Below are positions 62,466 through 64,000 of a stretch of DNA of 64,000 bases, in pieces (within the stretch, counting starts at the first letter, position 1; the number at the start of each line of letters is the position of its first letter). Position numbers and translations under genes: made by a program. The notes below the pieces were generated by a model. The model made no database searches. It was not told the origin of the DNA and saw only the letters and a list, made by a program, of their open reading frames with translations. The stretch is from NCBI RefSeq assembly GCF_000003605.2, contig NW_003140751.1, forward strand, positions 1 through 64,000, in the 5' to 3' direction. Source of the DNA: Saccoglossus kowalevskii. Lineage: Eukaryota; Hemichordata; Enteropneusta; Harrimaniidae.

Positions 62466-64000
62466 TCAGTTCTAGGGACAAGCTGCAGAAACTTGCATGC
62501 AATGTAGACACATACCACAAAGTCAGTTCTAGGGACAAGCTACAGAAACTTGCATGGAATGTAGACACATACCACAAATCAGTTCTAGGGACAAACTGCA
62601 GAAACTTGCATGCAATGTAGACACGTACCACAAATCAGTTCTAGATACAAGCTACAGAAACTTGCATGGAATGTACAAATACCACAAATCAGTTCTAGGG
62701 ACAAGCTACAGAAACTTGCATGCAATGTAGACACATACCACAAATCAGTTCTAGGGACAAGCTACAGAAACTTGCATGCAATGTAGACACATACCACAAA
62801 TCAGTTCTAGAGACAAGCTACAGAAACTTGCATGGAATGTAGACACATACCACAAATCAGTTCTAGGGACAAGCTGCAGAAACTTGCATGCAATGTAGAC
62901 ACATACCACAAATCATTTCTAGGGACAAGCTACAGAAACTTGCATGCAATGTAGACATACCACAAATCAGTTCTAGGGACAAGCTACAGAAACTTGCATG
63001 GAATGTAGACACATACCACAAATCAGTTCTAGAGACAAGCTGCAGAAACTTGCATGCAATGTAGACACATACCACAAATCAGTTCTAGGGACAAGCTACA
63101 GAAACTTGCATGGAATGTAGACACATACCACAAATCAGTTCTAGGGACATGCTGCAGAAACTTGCATGGGATGTAGACACATACCACAAATCAGTTCTAG
63201 AGACAAGCTACAGAAACTTGCATGGAATGTAGAAATACCACAAATCAGTTTTAGGGACAAGCTACAGAAACTTGCATGCAATGTAGACACATACCACAAA
63301 TCAGTTCTAGGGACAAGCTACAGAAACTTGCATGCAATGTAGACACATACCACAAATCAGTTCTAGGGACAAGCTACAGAAACTTGCATGGAATGTAGAC
63401 ACATACCACAAATCAGTTCTAGAGACAAGCTACAGAAACTTGCATGGAATGTAGACACATACCACAAATCAGTTCTAGGGACAAGCTGCAGAAACTTGCA
63501 TGCAATGTAGACACATACTACAAATCAGTTCTAGGGACAAGCTATAGAAACTTGCATGCAATGTAGACATACCACAAATCAGTTCTAGGGACAAGCTACA
63601 GAAACTTGCATGCAATGTAGACACATACCACAAATCAGTTCTAGGGACAAGCTACAGAAACTTGCATGCAATGTAGACACATACCACAAATCAGTTCTAG
63701 GGACAAGCTACAGAAACTTGCATGCAATGTAGACACATACCACAAATCAGTTCTAGGGACAAGCTACAGTAACTTGCATGCAATGTAGACACATACCACA
63801 AATCAATTCTAGGGACAAGCTGCAGAAACTTGCATGCAATGTAGACACATACCACAAATCAATTCTAGGGACAAGCTACAGAAACTTGTATGGAATGTAG
63901 AAATACCACAAATCAGTTCTAGAGACAAGCTACAGAAACTTGCATGCAATGTAGACACATACCACAAATCAGTTCAAGGGACAAGCTGCAGAAACTTTCA
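62466..64000. repeat. P-type satellite segment to window end
   Basis: Ordinary 56-bp monomers with GACACGTACC and GAATGTACAAATACC near 62,620-62,690, a pair also seen near 45,355-45,415. ACAGTAAC is at 63,766, followed by the five-monomer P block (CAATTC, GAAATACC 54-mer, TAGAGAC, TTCAAGGG, CTTTCA). The window stops inside a monomer, so the array continues beyond it. Confidence 0.88.

Larger units (their letters stand above)
1..64000. repeat. 56-bp tandem satellite array filling the window
   Basis: The same monomer recurs from the first base to the last, always in the same orientation, and the array runs off both ends. A consensus copy is 3,930-3,985. Its landmarks in order are TTGCATGCAATG, GTAGACACATACCAC, AAATCAGTTCTAGGGAC and AAGCTGCAGAAA. 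It has 21 A, 11 T, 11 G and 13 C (about 43% GC, A-rich on the given strand) and no CpG. Common variant sites are GCATGC/GCATGG/GTATGG, CTGCAG/CTACAG, CAGTTC/CAATTC and TAGGGAC/TAGAGAC. Length classes are 56 bp (GACACATACC), 54 bp (GACATACC or GAAATACC), 53 bp (GACATAGAC or GACATAGGC), and rarer 55- and 57-bp forms. I saw no inverted monomer and no inserted element. I do not recognise the family. A structural or centromeric role is possible but not shown by sequence alone. Confidence 0.98.

Noticed and set aside
1-64000. CRISPR array, because of regular short repeats.
   Set aside because: There are no unique spacers: the entire 56-bp unit is repeated.
1-64000. Telomere-like or interstitial telomeric repeat, from CTAGGGA in each monomer.
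   Set aside because: The G-rich word occurs once per 56 bp and never as consecutive hexamers or heptamers.
1-64000. CENP-B box in the monomer.
   Set aside because: I looked for the TTCG...CGGG core on both strands of the consensus and found none. The consensus has no CpG at all.
1-64000. Inverted monomers or a switch in array orientation.
   Set aside because: I read for the reverse-complement words (GTCCCTAGAAC, GGTATGTGTC) along the given strand and noticed none. A reverse-strand alignment scan would settle it.

Overview
The whole 64-kb window is one uninterrupted tandem satellite array. The unit is a 56-bp monomer (a consensus copy lies at 3,930-3,985), repeated head to tail in one orientation about 1,150 times (64,000 divided by roughly 55.6 bp). 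I find no protein-coding gene, RNA gene, transposon, CRISPR array or unique DNA. The open frames on both strands are by-products of the repeat. An array of this size without genes points to eukaryotic heterochromatin (centromeric, pericentromeric, subtelomeric or B-chromosome-like) in a long-read assembly. I do not recognise the monomer from any named satellite and cannot name the organism.

Two monomer populations alternate along the array. The P type is built almost wholly from 56-bp monomers and fills about 2.1-15.2, 20.15-22.4 and most of 39.9-64 kb. Its private variants include ACAGTAAC, ACATCAAC and ACATAAAC. The C type mixes 56-bp monomers with 54-bp (GTATGGAATGTAGAAATACC) and 53-bp (GACATAGAC or GACATAGGC) monomers. 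It fills 0-2.1, 15.2-20.15 and 22.4-39.9 kb, with small islands at 43.64-44.02 and 61.9-62.33 kb. In C-type DNA the 54- and 56-bp monomers often alternate, giving a 110-bp dimer nested in 329/330-bp six-monomer higher-order repeats. Inside the large C region some stretches (about 27.0-28.1, 29.3-30.25 and 31.1-31.4 kb) are mostly plain 56-bp monomers.

Larger blocks of 0.3-1.4 kb recur at offsets from 330 bp to over 60 kb. Copies usually differ by whole numbers of monomers, as expected from unequal exchange, replication slippage or gene conversion. A block called Q here occurs six times. Two of these copies form a 2.26-kb P-type segment at 20.15-22.41 kb, set between two nearly identical 1.05-kb C-type segments.

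Five short patches break the homogeneity (40.93-41.16, 43.50-43.64, 51.69-51.94, 58.32-58.90 and 62.33-62.47 kb). They share private variants (TGTGTGCG, GTACAC, ATCTCTTCT and CGCAAA, in varying combinations) and are richer in CpG. The strongest, 58,481-58,900, has lost most sequence similarity but keeps the 55-56-bp register. These look like remnants of an older satellite subfamily and are the most unusual part of the window.
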